NCBI RefSeq assembly: GCF_003584565.2
Contig: NZ_CP031010.1
Span: forward strand, 496,001-560,000
Source: Alteromonas sp. RKMC-009
GTDB taxonomy: Bacteria; Pseudomonadota; Gammaproteobacteria; Enterobacterales; Alteromonadaceae
Direction: 5' to 3'
Length of the DNA stretch: 64,000 bases
Made by a program: the position numbers and the translations under genes. A model generated the notes under the pieces. That model was not told where the DNA came from. It saw only the letters and a program-made list of their open reading frames with translations, and searched no databases. This document shows, one piece after another, positions 35,601 to 43,248 of this stretch; within the stretch, counting starts at the first letter, position 1; every line of letters begins with the position of its first letter.

Positions 35601-36476
35601 ATGACAGGATCAACAACAAAGTCGCAGGCCATGGCGAAGGAAGTGAAAGAAAACCCGGCACGTCATTACAACATCGATCGTGAACTGGCAGGTGAAGGAA
35701 AAGTCATTCTGGTAGTGGATGATAACGAGGAATTGCGCACCTATATCCGTGACCTGCTGGGAGGTGTTTATCGCTGTCTGATGGCATCGAATGGTAAGGA
35801 AGCGTTGGATATCGTTGCCAGAGCAAAGCCTGACCTTGTTCTGACTGACTATAAAATGCCGGATATGGATGGTCTGGCTTTCGCAAAAGCCCTGCGCAGA
35901 GATGACTCTCTGGCGAAAGTGCCGCTAATTTTCATGTCTGCCTTTGGCGATCCTAAAAGTATACGGCTGGCACTTGAAGCCGGTGCCGACAGCTATATGA
36001 CCAAGCCGGTTGAGAAACCGCTGTTGCTATCCAGAATAAGTAATTTATTTGAACGCTACCAACCTGTGGAGCCGGAGGTGACTGAACATGTCACAGAGGA
36101 ACCAGAGGACGAATTACCCGAATTTGAGAATGAGCAGGGGCAGCGGTTCTATTTTAAAGCACTGGAATTAATGGAAAAACATTACGGCGATGAAGATTTT
36201 ACAAAACCTGTGTTCGCGGAAATGATGGCGGTCAGTGACAGGCATCTTCAGCGCTTGTTCCAGTCGTCTTTTGACAAGCCATTCAATGCCGTGATCAGAG
36301 AATTCAGACTTGAAAAGGCCAGAGGCATGCTGGAAGAGGGGATGCAAATTACCCAGATTTCCTACGATACGGGATTTGCTTCACCTTCCCATTTCAGCAG
36401 GGCTTTCAAAGATGTTTACCATACAACGCCGTCGAAATATCAAAAAGAGCACTATCACTTCAAACGAAAGGCGTAG
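32673..36476 (+). CDS. Hybrid two-component system (propeller sensor-kinase-receiver-AraC HTH)
   Basis: 1267 residues combining all steps of a two-component system. Signal peptide (cut near SASALAA), then about 600 residues of beta-propeller repeats in the periplasm (e.g. DGLWLGAENGLFLLSG, NSLWITTNSGLFY), a Y_Y_Y-type domain (near 620-705), one membrane helix (near 710-730), a HisKA/HATPase kinase (NLSHEIRTPLTL, His772; DNGAGM; GTGVGLALVKELV), a receiver (VVDDNEELR; LTDYKMPDMDG, Asp1059) and a C-terminal AraC-type DNA-binding domain (near 1165-1262). Such systems usually detect oligosaccharides and activate polysaccharide-use genes, but none is adjacent here. The sensor half is clearly more AT-rich than the kinase half. 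The start (32673 or 32688) is uncertain. Confidence 0.93.
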   Translation: MVVAVMNRIFFYKNSVKRLIVLFCIVGCLFSASALAAPFWEKANIVFNGEPSGMIRDIVHSSDGLWLGAENGLFLLSGKNEKKVEFPFPYSGYISDLYLGQDETLWITVYGEGVYYKRKNEDVKVFNTGKEMETAWKVIQHGESVIILTVGKILLMNIHSKEVISEIHGLSGEAFTEFPHIFDFLGSVYIFEGANFSIISEGKREIVSGLVSEKWPGLSKVLDVSKSGGQYFVTGPEGVYSSSLSGENSVFHSINDQFSNVKRVMKLDGELVVVGDRITILKDGGFVEAGWTSLLWDKESVGTLMAADINHHGDLFLATSARGLLYVPAFFNAINTSPKGYEKNIVNLLTDGFSAIAGVTKVYPKHPAKGCLSESTILPVCQNDFKVAIKYSGDFWLTLHNSGASSVIKMLNENGAITDEIYVPYTVQDMSVDTAGLIFLLTSSNQILVQLTRHSWREQKTSLPETENPTCFFLDEEGKAYICSSKNGLLKVDINSGHVEKVKFSTNNGIRYIRAGLKDANNSLWITTNSGLFYSGPDNLWYHLKYPDGIKDFDFEYKGMTTFKDKLLINGDNFDYQISLNEFNERLQERQQRINSAEVTVKNVVDKSPLAPDDKGIYTVTSGNGIFQIRAFVNDYVLRNELFLEYKFSESHTWVKTKSPNLDINFPNLDVGRHNFLIRIHDPRSHVEQPVTTIPLNVLPPWWRTWQAMMVYLVVVIIGLYLAYRSYLKRVDEQGAMLTTLVEEKNSVIQDTNQFMQRMLRNKQRAMANLSHEIRTPLTLILGPLKEVLEAPDSDKTVERIELATRNADRISVLVDQMLELEKLEYIKTLPPQHYELDHDMPRIMFDLKAYAALKKHQLTWQCSGQKRITLFTDSLEKILSNLVSNAVKYTPEGGKIGVSVKQRQLQLVIEVSDNGAGMTEEQVDKIFERYTRLENEAEGTGVGLALVKELVIANGGHIKVESEPGAGSCFTVFLPMTGSTTKSQAMAKEVKENPARHYNIDRELAGEGKVILVVDDNEELRTYIRDLLGGVYRCLMASNGKEALDIVARAKPDLVLTDYKMPDMDGLAFAKALRRDDSLAKVPLIFMSAFGDPKSIRLALEAGADSYMTKPVEKPLLLSRISNLFERYQPVEPEVTEHVTEEPEDELPEFENEQGQRFYFKALELMEKHYGDEDFTKPVFAEMMAVSDRHLQRLFQSSFDKPFNAVIREFRLEKARGMLEEGMQITQISYDTGFASPSHFSRAFKDVYHTTPSKYQKEHYHFKRKA

Positions 36477-36510
36477 AAGCGGGGTAAGTTTTCCGTCCGG
36501 CTTTTTATCG

Positions 36511-37425
36511 CTATTTCCCCGATTCAGCTATTTGAATCAAATCCTGTTGCAACGGCCCTGTCAGCCAGTCCGTCATCGTCCGCAGGCGTTTCGTTTGCAG
36601 CTTTACCGGCGCATAGAGTAAGTGTACCGGCAGCGGGTGAGGCTCATAATCCGGAAGTACAATAACCAGTTTGCCTGCCTGAACCAGTTCTGCTACCTGA
36701 TAGTGCAAAAAGCGACAAAATCCCACGCCACTGACACAAGCTTCTAACGCTGCATCCACCTGATTGGTGGTAAGACGACTGCTGAGGGCAATCTTCTGAC
36801 TCTTCCCGCCTTTTGTGAACATCCACTCTGACGGGCTTTCCAGTACGCTTAAATGAATTGCCGGCAAGCCGTTGAGTGATTCCGGTGACAATACGGACTG
36901 GTGAGCAGACAGGAATGCAGGGCTGGCACAAAGCACATGGCGCATGGTGCCCAGTTGTCTGGCAACCAGATTATGATTACCGATGCGTCCTATCCTTACC
37001 GCTACGTCTACACCTTCACTGAGCATATCCACCGGCCGGTCCAGCAGTAACAAATCTACCTGCATTTTCGGATACCGTGACAGATACTGGCTGATCTTAG
37101 GCATGACATGGCGTTTGCCGAAGGTGACCGGTGCGGTCACTGTGACTTTTCCCTGAGGTTCCGTTTGCCGGTCTGTCAGGCGGCTTTCAGCCTCTGTGAC
37201 TTCGGCCAGTATTGTCTGGCAGCGGGTGTAGTATTCGCGCCCCTCATCAGTAATGACAATACTGCGTGTAGTGCGGTGAAATAACCGCACTTCGAGATGG
37301 TTTTCAAGGGCCGCCAGAGTGCGTACTACGGATGTCAGAGATGTGTTCAGGTGCTCTGCTGCCCCGGTCAGGCTGCCCTTGTCTGCGATGGTCACAAACA
37401 CCTGCATGGCTTTAAACTTGTCCAT
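36511..37425 (-). CDS. LysR-family transcriptional regulator
   Basis: 304 residues: an N-terminal winged helix-turn-helix (MDKFKAMQVFVTIADKGSLTGAAEHL, residues 1-60) and a periplasmic-binding-like effector domain. The subgroup is that of proteins with ENHLEVRLFHRTTRS, often found next to and controlling GST or oxidoreductase genes. It is divergent from the GST gene across 112 bp that contains a perfect inverted repeat, the likely operator. The effector is unknown. Confidence 0.9.
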   Translation of the reverse strand: MDKFKAMQVFVTIADKGSLTGAAEHLNTSLTSVVRTLAALENHLEVRLFHRTTRSIVITDEGREYYTRCQTILAEVTEAESRLTDRQTEPQGKVTVTAPVTFGKRHVMPKISQYLSRYPKMQVDLLLLDRPVDMLSEGVDVAVRIGRIGNHNLVARQLGTMRHVLCASPAFLSAHQSVLSPESLNGLPAIHLSVLESPSEWMFTKGGKSQKIALSSRLTTNQVDAALEACVSGVGFCRFLHYQVAELVQAGKLVIVLPDYEPHPLPVHLLYAPVKLQTKRLRTMTDWLTGPLQQDLIQIAESGK

Positions 37426-37467
37426 AGCCTTTCTATTAGTGCGAAAAACGGTTTACTGAAATTAACT

Positions 37468-37486
37468 ATCGCATCTTTATTGCGAT
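37468..37486. promoter_or_regulatory. Putative LysR operator between lysR-type and gst genes
   Basis: ATCGCA (37468-37473) and TGCGAT (37481-37486) form a perfect inverted repeat with a 7-base AT-rich spacer, in the middle of the divergent gap. Size and place suit a LysR-type recognition site. Confidence 0.5.
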
Positions 37487-37537
37487 ATGCATACGGTTTA
37501 ACGTGAAACAAATCGTTAACAACGTGGTGGAAAACGC

Positions 37538-38134
37538 ATGAAGCTTTATGATTTGGAATTATCAGGAAACTGTTACAAAGTGAGATTATTTGCGGCTCTT
37601 GCGAACATTGAGCTGGATATTGTGCCGGTGGATTACATTAATGGTGAACACAAAAGTGATGCCATGCTTGCCCTGAATCCCTGGGGCGAAATTCCGGTGC
37701 TGACAGACGGCGATATTACGCTCAGAGATGCTCAGGCTATTCTTATTTATCTTGCCCGCAAGCACGACCTTGAAAGCTGGTTGCCGGCAGATGCTCAGGG
37801 TATGGCAGAAGTGCAGCAATGGTTGTCAGTGGCGTCGAACGAAATACAGCATGGTCCGAACGCCGCACGGCTGGTAGATAAATTTGGTTATGCGCTGGAT
37901 AAAGCCACCACGCTGAATACCTCTGAGCGTATCTTGACGTTACTTGAACAGCGTTTGTCAGCGCACGACTGGCTGGCGCTGGAGCGTCCGACAATAGCCG
38001 ATTGCGCGGTAATGCCATACGTGGCGCTGGCTCCGGAAGGCGGTGTGAGTTTATCCGATTACCCTGCTGTGAACCGTTGGATTGCACGTATCAAAGAATT
38101 GCCGGGGTTTGAACCTATGCCAGGTGTCGAATAA
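37538..38134 (+). CDS. Glutathione S-transferase family protein
   Basis: 198 residues. Thioredoxin-like domain with SGNCYKVRLFAALANI (active-site region), NPWGEIPVLTDGD and the glutathione-gripping RDAQAILIYLARK, then a helical C-terminal domain with TIADCAVMPYVAL. Cytosolic. Most likely regulated by the divergent LysR-type protein. Different subgroup from the GST at 1.9 kb. Substrate unknown. Confidence 0.9.
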   Translation: MKLYDLELSGNCYKVRLFAALANIELDIVPVDYINGEHKSDAMLALNPWGEIPVLTDGDITLRDAQAILIYLARKHDLESWLPADAQGMAEVQQWLSVASNEIQHGPNAARLVDKFGYALDKATTLNTSERILTLLEQRLSAHDWLALERPTIADCAVMPYVALAPEGGVSLSDYPAVNRWIARIKELPGFEPMPGVE

Positions 38135-38455
38135 TTCCCCGCTGTCATGCTGCGCCTGTCAGAAGGTGCAGCGTTTTACTCTGATGTCCTGCCTGATTAT
38201 TGAACGAAAACACAGCAAACCATAAAGAATAGCTTAATAGTGCATAAATATTCATTAATTTAGACTTTTTACTAATACGAAGGTCAGGTATATTTTTGAT
38301 AAAAATGCGTCTCGCAAAAAATAAAAGCAATAAGCGCGACAAGGAGGCGTTCCCGGTCCGGTAATCCGGCACGGGGTTGCAACCTGCGATATGGAAATAA
38401 AAGACGCCACAAAGGCGCGATAAATCCAAACTCATTAAAAAATCAGGACATCATT
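38135..38455. promoter_or_regulatory. Non-coding region with a structured leader before amt
   Basis: 320 bases with no gene. An imperfect hairpin at 38150-38173 after the GST gene could be its terminator. From about 38334 the sequence is rich in nested pairings: CGCG 38335-38338 with 38416-38419; GGCGT 38346-38350 with ACGCC 38404-38408; and inside this a long hairpin TCCCG 38351-38355 / CGGGG 38372-38376 whose tip is CCGG-TAAT-CCGG. An AAGGAGG at 38341-38347 has no start codon in range and would be masked by the second stem. This could be a cis-acting RNA controlling amt; it matches no class I can name. Confidence 0.45.
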
Positions 38456-39742
38456 ATGCGTAACTGGCTTTTAGCTGTTGCTTTACTCTTGCCGTGCCCG
38501 GTATTTGCTCAGGCGTCTGCCGATACGGGCGATACCGCCTGGATCCTCACTTCAACTGCACTGGTACTGTTTATGACATTACCGGGGTTATCTTTCTTCT
38601 ATGCTGGCCTGGTACGCAGCAAAAACGTGTTGTCAGTACTGATGCAATGTTTTGCTATTGCCTGCGGCGCATCCCTCATCTGGCTGATTGCCGGATACAG
38701 CCTGGCGTTTGGCGAAGGAAACAGCTTCATCGGCGACTTCTCGAAAATGTTCTTAGATGGCGTGACGAAGGACAGTTTGTCCGGCAGCATCCCTGAAGCA
38801 TTATTTTTTATGTTCCAGCTCACATTTGCGGTTATTACACCTGCGCTGATGGTGGGCGGCTTTGCCGAGCGTATGAAGTTCTCATCCGTGCTGATATTTG
38901 CGCTGGTGTGGCTGGTACTGGTTTATCTGCCAGTTTGCCACTGGGTATGGGGCGGCGGCTGGCTGGCTGAAATGGGATTGCTGGACTTTGCCGGTGGTAC
39001 CGTTGTCCACATTACTGCAGGTGTAGGTGCGCTGGTGGCAGCACTGGTGATTGGAAACCGTACCGGCTATGGCAGTGCTTCCATGATCCCTCATAACCTG
39101 ACGATGACCGTAGGTGGCGCAGGTATGTTATGGGTCGGCTGGTTCGGCTTTAACGGTGGTAGTGCTGTGGCTGCTAACGGTGATGCTGCAATGGCGATGC
39201 TGGTGACTCATATCAGTGCGGCAGCAGGCTCGCTGGCATGGATGACACTGGAGTGGAAAAAATACGGTAAGCCTTCTGTACTGGGTATTGTCACCGGTAT
39301 GGTTGCCGGACTGGGTACCATTACGCCAGCTTCGGGATTCGTCGGCCCGGCAGCCGGTCTGGTTATCGGTTTATCTGCCGGTGTGATTTGTTTCTACTGC
39401 ACGAATCTGATCAAACAGAAATGGAAAATCGACGATTCTCTGGACGTTTTCCCTGTGCACGGTGTTGGCGGTATTCTGGGAACGTTCCTTGCCGGGATCT
39501 TCTGCTCACCGGATTTAGGGCTATTCAGCGGCTATGGTTTCGGTGGCGGCAACACCAGTATTTCTGAGCAGTTAACCGTTCAGGTGATTGGTATTGTGGC
39601 GGTATTTGCTTACACAGCCGTGGTCTCCTGGTTACTGCTTAAAGTGGTATCTGTGATGACTAACGGTCTGCGTGTGGATATGGAAACCGAGCAGAAAGGT
39701 CTGGATATCTCCAGCCACGAAGAGCGTGGATATAATCTGTAA
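38456..39742 (+). CDS. amt: Ammonium transporter Amt
   Basis: 428 residues with a cleavable signal peptide (near PVFA/QASA) and eleven membrane helices. Twin pore histidines are seen in VVHITAGVGALVAA and VFPVHGVGGILGT, with the Amt signature around GGFAERMKF. It conducts NH3/NH4+ into the cell, mainly under nitrogen limitation. No glnK lies beside it, unlike the usual glnK-amtB pair, so PII control would rely on a gene elsewhere. A strong terminator follows. Confidence 0.95.
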   Translation: MRNWLLAVALLLPCPVFAQASADTGDTAWILTSTALVLFMTLPGLSFFYAGLVRSKNVLSVLMQCFAIACGASLIWLIAGYSLAFGEGNSFIGDFSKMFLDGVTKDSLSGSIPEALFFMFQLTFAVITPALMVGGFAERMKFSSVLIFALVWLVLVYLPVCHWVWGGGWLAEMGLLDFAGGTVVHITAGVGALVAALVIGNRTGYGSASMIPHNLTMTVGGAGMLWVGWFGFNGGSAVAANGDAAMAMLVTHISAAAGSLAWMTLEWKKYGKPSVLGIVTGMVAGLGTITPASGFVGPAAGLVIGLSAGVICFYCTNLIKQKWKIDDSLDVFPVHGVGGILGTFLAGIFCSPDLGLFSGYGFGGGNTSISEQLTVQVIGIVAVFAYTAVVSWLLLKVVSVMTNGLRVDMETEQKGLDISSHEERGYNL

Positions 39743-39765
39743 TCCCGCTGCTTTGTTGTGAAGAG

Positions 39766-39793
39766 ACGCCGCGTTATGATACGCGGCGTTTTT
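39766..39793 (+). terminator. Intrinsic terminator after amt
   Basis: ACGCCGCGT (39766-39774) and ACGCGGCGT (39781-39789) with loop TATGAT and trailing T-run. It overlaps the last codons of the convergent EamA gene. Confidence 0.9.
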
Positions 39794-40703
39794 GTAATTT
39801 CAGAAAGATAATGCCGGCGAGCACCAAAGACATGCCGGTGAGTTGTAATACTGTTATGGCTTCATCCAGCATAAGCCAGCCAAAAAACAGTGTCAGAACC
39901 GGTCCCAAAGTACTGATCATCACCAGCCGCGAAATCCCTATGTATTTCACCGCCCCGGACTGCAAAAACACCGGGAGTACGGTAGAAATCAATGCCATTT
40001 GAAGACAAATCCAGTATATCTCTGCGGGTTGTTGTAATGCCTGAACGGGCAGGGCAATGAAGAAATGTAGCTGCACGGCGAAAATAGACACCAGCATCGC
40101 CAGAATCGAGAACGTTTTAGAACCCAGTTTTGTTATCAGGGGTTCGGAAAATGCCTGGTAGACTGCATAAGCGATGGCAGAGCCTGTCACCAGGGCTATG
40201 CCTAACAACGCCTTATCGCCATGAGGCATCAAAGTAATATCACTGATACAGGCACATAAAACACCGGCAAGACAAAGTAACATGGGGATCACCAGTTGCC
40301 GTTCGAAGCTTTTATTCAGAAAGAGGATGCCGATCAGAATGGTAAACACCGGGTAAGAAAAAAGGATGATTCGCTCCAGACCGGCAGAAATATACTCAAG
40401 TCCCATAAAATCCAGAATTGATGCGCCGTAATAGCCAGCTACGCCAACCAGGCCGAGTAACAACCAGTCCTTTCGCGAAATTCCCCGCATATGCTTCACC
40501 GAAGCAAATCCGAAGATCAGGAACACCGGAAAGGAGAATAGCATTCGTAAAGACAGAAGGGTGATAGCGTCTACCTGAGCGACATCGTATGCCTGTTTAA
40601 CGTAAATCGCTTTCATTGAAAAGCCTGCGGCAGACAGTATCGCCAGTGTGAAACCAATATTCTGGCTTGAAATTAGTGAAGATGATAAGCGCATAATGAT
40701 CAT
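39774..40703 (-). CDS. EamA/DMT-family transporter
   Basis: 309 residues, ten membrane helices in two EamA repeats (SAAGFSMKAIYVK in the first; ALVTGSAIAYAVYQAFSEPL and STLGPVLTLFFGWLMLDEAI in the second). Family members export metabolites or amino acids; the substrate is unknown. It is divergent from a LysR-type regulator gene across about 100 bp, the common layout for regulated exporters. The start could be ATG 40703 or ATG 40694. Confidence 0.9.
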   Translation of the reverse strand: MIIMRLSSSLISSQNIGFTLAILSAAGFSMKAIYVKQAYDVAQVDAITLLSLRMLFSFPVFLIFGFASVKHMRGISRKDWLLLGLVGVAGYYGASILDFMGLEYISAGLERIILFSYPVFTILIGILFLNKSFERQLVIPMLLCLAGVLCACISDITLMPHGDKALLGIALVTGSAIAYAVYQAFSEPLITKLGSKTFSILAMLVSIFAVQLHFFIALPVQALQQPAEIYWICLQMALISTVLPVFLQSGAVKYIGISRLVMISTLGPVLTLFFGWLMLDEAITVLQLTGMSLVLAGIIFLKLQKRRVS

Positions 40704-40805
40704 GTCCGGTAACGATGACCAATTCTGACACGGTAAGCCTTGCCGGATGAAGTGGCTTTATTTTACATTAGCGTTCGTAATATACGAATTCTTGGGTTGG
40801 TGCGT

Positions 40806-41702
40806 GTGAAATACAGTCTGATTGATCTGAAGCTGTTTGTGGCAGTTGCTGAACAGCGAAACTTAACAAAAGGGGCAGACATAGCATGTCTTGCTCCCTC
40901 TTCTGCAAGCCACCGCATTAAGAAGCTTGAAAAGGCGCTGGGCGTCGCCCTGCTGGAACGGGAGGCCAGAGGTGTGAGTTTAACCGTTGCCGGGGAGATA
41001 CTTTTACGCCACGCCAGACGTGTATTTGCCACTCTGGAGCAAATGCATTCTGATATTTCACCCTATACCAACGGGGCTCAGGCCCATGTGCGGTTGTGGG
41101 CAAACACCAATGCCATTCACACCTATCTGCCTGACGATATCGGGGCTTTTCTTGAGCTTTATCCGGCCGTTAGCATCTCCCTGGAAGAACACACCAGTGC
41201 AAAGATAGCCTCAGCCGTGGCAGAGGGGGATATCGAGCTGGGAATTGTCGCACAGCAGGATCAGAGTGCGGATGTAAGGCTTCACCCGTACAGGAAAGAC
41301 AGACTTGTCATGGTAGTGCCTGATTCCCATCCCGTTGCCAGACAACAAAGCGTGCGGTTTGCTCAGGTCCTCGAATACCCGTTTGTGCTGCTGGAGGAAG
41401 GCTCGGCTATTCATACTTTTACGATGAATAAGTCTGCAGTAGCGGGAGGGCATCTCAATATTCGCGCACAGGTTAAGAGTTTTGATGCGGTTTGCAGGAT
41501 GGTCAGTACCGGTGTAGGCATTGGCCTTATACCGTATGACTCTGTGGTAAAAAGTCCTGAATTAAAGTTGAAAACTGTAGAGCTGGAAGAAGACTGGGCA
41601 GAAAGAGACTTAATGATCTGCACGCAGCCGGAAGCCGTGTTAAGTGAAGCTGCGGCAGTGCTACTGCATTTCCTGACACAAAGAGCGGTGAAATCCGTCT
41701 GA
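40806..41702 (+). CDS. LysR-family transcriptional regulator
   Basis: 298 residues from GTG 40806 (KYSLIDLKLFVAVAEQRNLTKGADIACLAPSSASHRIKKLE is the helix-turn-helix region). The open frame continues to a TTG at 40740, but the extra 22 residues do not belong to the family and would run into the shared promoter. The effector domain (residues 90-290) is normal. It probably controls the divergent EamA transporter gene and itself. Confidence 0.88.
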   Translation: MKYSLIDLKLFVAVAEQRNLTKGADIACLAPSSASHRIKKLEKALGVALLEREARGVSLTVAGEILLRHARRVFATLEQMHSDISPYTNGAQAHVRLWANTNAIHTYLPDDIGAFLELYPAVSISLEEHTSAKIASAVAEGDIELGIVAQQDQSADVRLHPYRKDRLVMVVPDSHPVARQQSVRFAQVLEYPFVLLEEGSAIHTFTMNKSAVAGGHLNIRAQVKSFDAVCRMVSTGVGIGLIPYDSVVKSPELKLKTVELEEDWAERDLMICTQPEAVLSEAAAVLLHFLTQRAVKSV

Positions 41703-41790
41703 TCAGGGGTTCACATTATGTGCAGAGCGTGTAAAAATTCTGTGAATGTTATCGGTAACGTTAAGCGTATTTTCCACACAAGGAACCAGT

Positions 41791-42534
41791 ATGTATAAAA
41801 AATTACTCACCGCGGGGGCGTTGAGCTTCAGCTTACTTTCTCCTGTTGCCATGGCGATGGATGCCACATTTGCCAAAAATGGTGTCACTGTAAATGGTGC
41901 CGGTGATGATGCTGTGTGGCAGGAAGCACAATGGCACCCGCTGGAGCATTTGATGGTAGGAAGCATGCCATCAAAAGAAGATTTTTCCGGTCGTTTTAAA
42001 CTGGCATGGGACGAGGGCAAGCTCTATCTGCTGGTGGAAATTGTGGATGATATTCTTATTGATACCCATCCCGATCCAAAGGATAAATACTGGGATGATG
42101 ATTGCCTGGAAGTGTTTATAGACGAAGATGCATCAGGCGGTAATCACCAGTACAGTTATAACGCCTTTGCCTATCACATTGCGCTTGATGGCAATGCTGC
42201 TGACTTTGGTGATGAGAATGATGGTAATGGCGTGGTGTTGCTGAACGACCATGTGGAAAGTGAGTGGCATCGCGATGAATCATCGCCGTATACCATTACC
42301 TGGGAAGTGGCGATTGATATTTATGATGATTCATTCAGTACCGCTAAGCCGGGCGAACCGCTGTCATTAGAAGAAGGTAAGATAATGGGATTCATGCTGG
42401 CTTACTGCGATAACGACGGCAGCCCGGAGCGCGAACACTTTGTGGGTTCTCATGAAATTACGCCGGTTAACGGTGATAAGAACCTGGGTTTCATTGATGC
42501 CTCGGTGTTTGGCAAAATTACGCTGGTGAAATAA
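41791..42534 (+). CDS. Secreted carbohydrate-binding family 9-like protein
   Basis: 247 residues from ATG 41791 (AAGGA 6 bases upstream); the longer frame to 41746 adds non-conserved residues. Signal peptide cut near PVAMA/MD. The rest is one CBM9/DOMON-like beta-sandwich: DDAVWQEAQWHPL, GRFKLAWDEGKLYLLVEIVDD, WDDDCLEVFIDEDASGG, and the closing EREHFVGSHEITPVNGDKN. Such lone domains occur in marine bacteria and are thought to bind sugars or haem; no enzyme domain is attached. A bidirectional terminator follows. Confidence 0.88.
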   Translation: MYKKLLTAGALSFSLLSPVAMAMDATFAKNGVTVNGAGDDAVWQEAQWHPLEHLMVGSMPSKEDFSGRFKLAWDEGKLYLLVEIVDDILIDTHPDPKDKYWDDDCLEVFIDEDASGGNHQYSYNAFAYHIALDGNAADFGDENDGNGVVLLNDHVESEWHRDESSPYTITWEVAIDIYDDSFSTAKPGEPLSLEEGKIMGFMLAYCDNDGSPEREHFVGSHEITPVNGDKNLGFIDASVFGKITLVK

Positions 42535-42545
42535 TCAGGTAAAAG

Positions 42546-42582
42546 AAGTAGCAGCGGCGTACTGCTACTTCAGTTTCTTTTT
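42546..42582. terminator. Bidirectional terminator between CBM9-like and cheB-like genes
   Basis: AAGTAGCAG (42546-42554) and CTGCTACTT (42562-42570) form a 9-bp stem; T-rich stretches follow on both strands. It covers the stop codon of the convergent CheB gene. Confidence 0.7.
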
Positions 42583-43248
42583 CAGTTCCCTGGCAACCTT
42601 TGCCGATTCAATGGCTACACTTTCCTGATCATCAAAATGAGGATGACGGGTAAGCTCACACATTAGTTTCGGGATGTCTTTCAACGGCAGTACATGTGAC
42701 GGATGGTCGTTCATCACAGCATTCAGCGGCAGGTAGGGCGCATAAGCATCTTCCGGTGACTGTGCCACAGTGATACCGCCCTGTGCCGATGTTTCCCGTA
42801 AACCCTGAACACCGTCATCCAGATTCCCGGTAAGCAATATGGCAACCGTTCTGTCGGTATACTCCCGCGCTGCAGATTTAAACATCACATCGATGGCAGG
42901 ACGCCAGTAAGACTCATCAGGGGTTTCATAAAACTTAATACGGTTGTCCTCCACCCCTATGTGAAGGTTATCCGGAGGCAGATAGATATGACCTGATCTG
43001 ACAACCTCTCCTTCAACAGCGTTTTCCACGGTTAGCCGGGTTTTCGCCTGCAAGACCATGCGCATATCACCGGCTTTTATATCGCTGTTTTTTATCCGGT
43101 GTAACAACAGGAAAACCGGAGCAGGAAAGTCGTCAGGCAGATTTTCCACAAGATGAATAAACGCCTTAACGCCACCTAATGAGGCGCCGATAAAAAATAC
43201 CGGACTGACCTCAGGGTATCTGACCACGCTATCAACTTGATTTTCCAT
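42565..43248 (-). CDS. Stand-alone CheB-type protein methylesterase
   Basis: 227 residues comprising only the CheB catalytic domain, with no receiver. The catalytic Ser lies in IGASLGGVKAF, His in LLLHRI and Asp in LTGNLDDGVQG; YWRPAIDVMFKSAA is the family pattern. It would remove methyl or amide groups from receptor glutamates. Its ATG overlaps the end of the large hybrid kinase gene by 17 bases, so both are made together. Here the usual GTGTDG loop of CheB reads GNLDDG. Confidence 0.88.
   Translation of the reverse strand: MENQVDSVVRYPEVSPVFFIGASLGGVKAFIHLVENLPDDFPAPVFLLLHRIKNSDIKAGDMRMVLQAKTRLTVENAVEGEVVRSGHIYLPPDNLHIGVEDNRIKFYETPDESYWRPAIDVMFKSAAREYTDRTVAILLTGNLDDGVQGLRETSAQGGITVAQSPEDAYAPYLPLNAVMNDHPSHVLPLKDIPKLMCELTRHPHFDDQESVAIESAKVARELKKKLK

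Noticed and set aside
38341..38360. Small leader peptide after AAGGAGG upstream of amt
   Set aside because: No ATG, GTG or TTG occurs at a workable distance from the AAGGAGG.
41746..41790. Longer start of the CBM9-like gene
   Set aside because: ATG 41791 has AAGGA at good spacing and gives a normal signal peptide; the upstream 15 residues do not.
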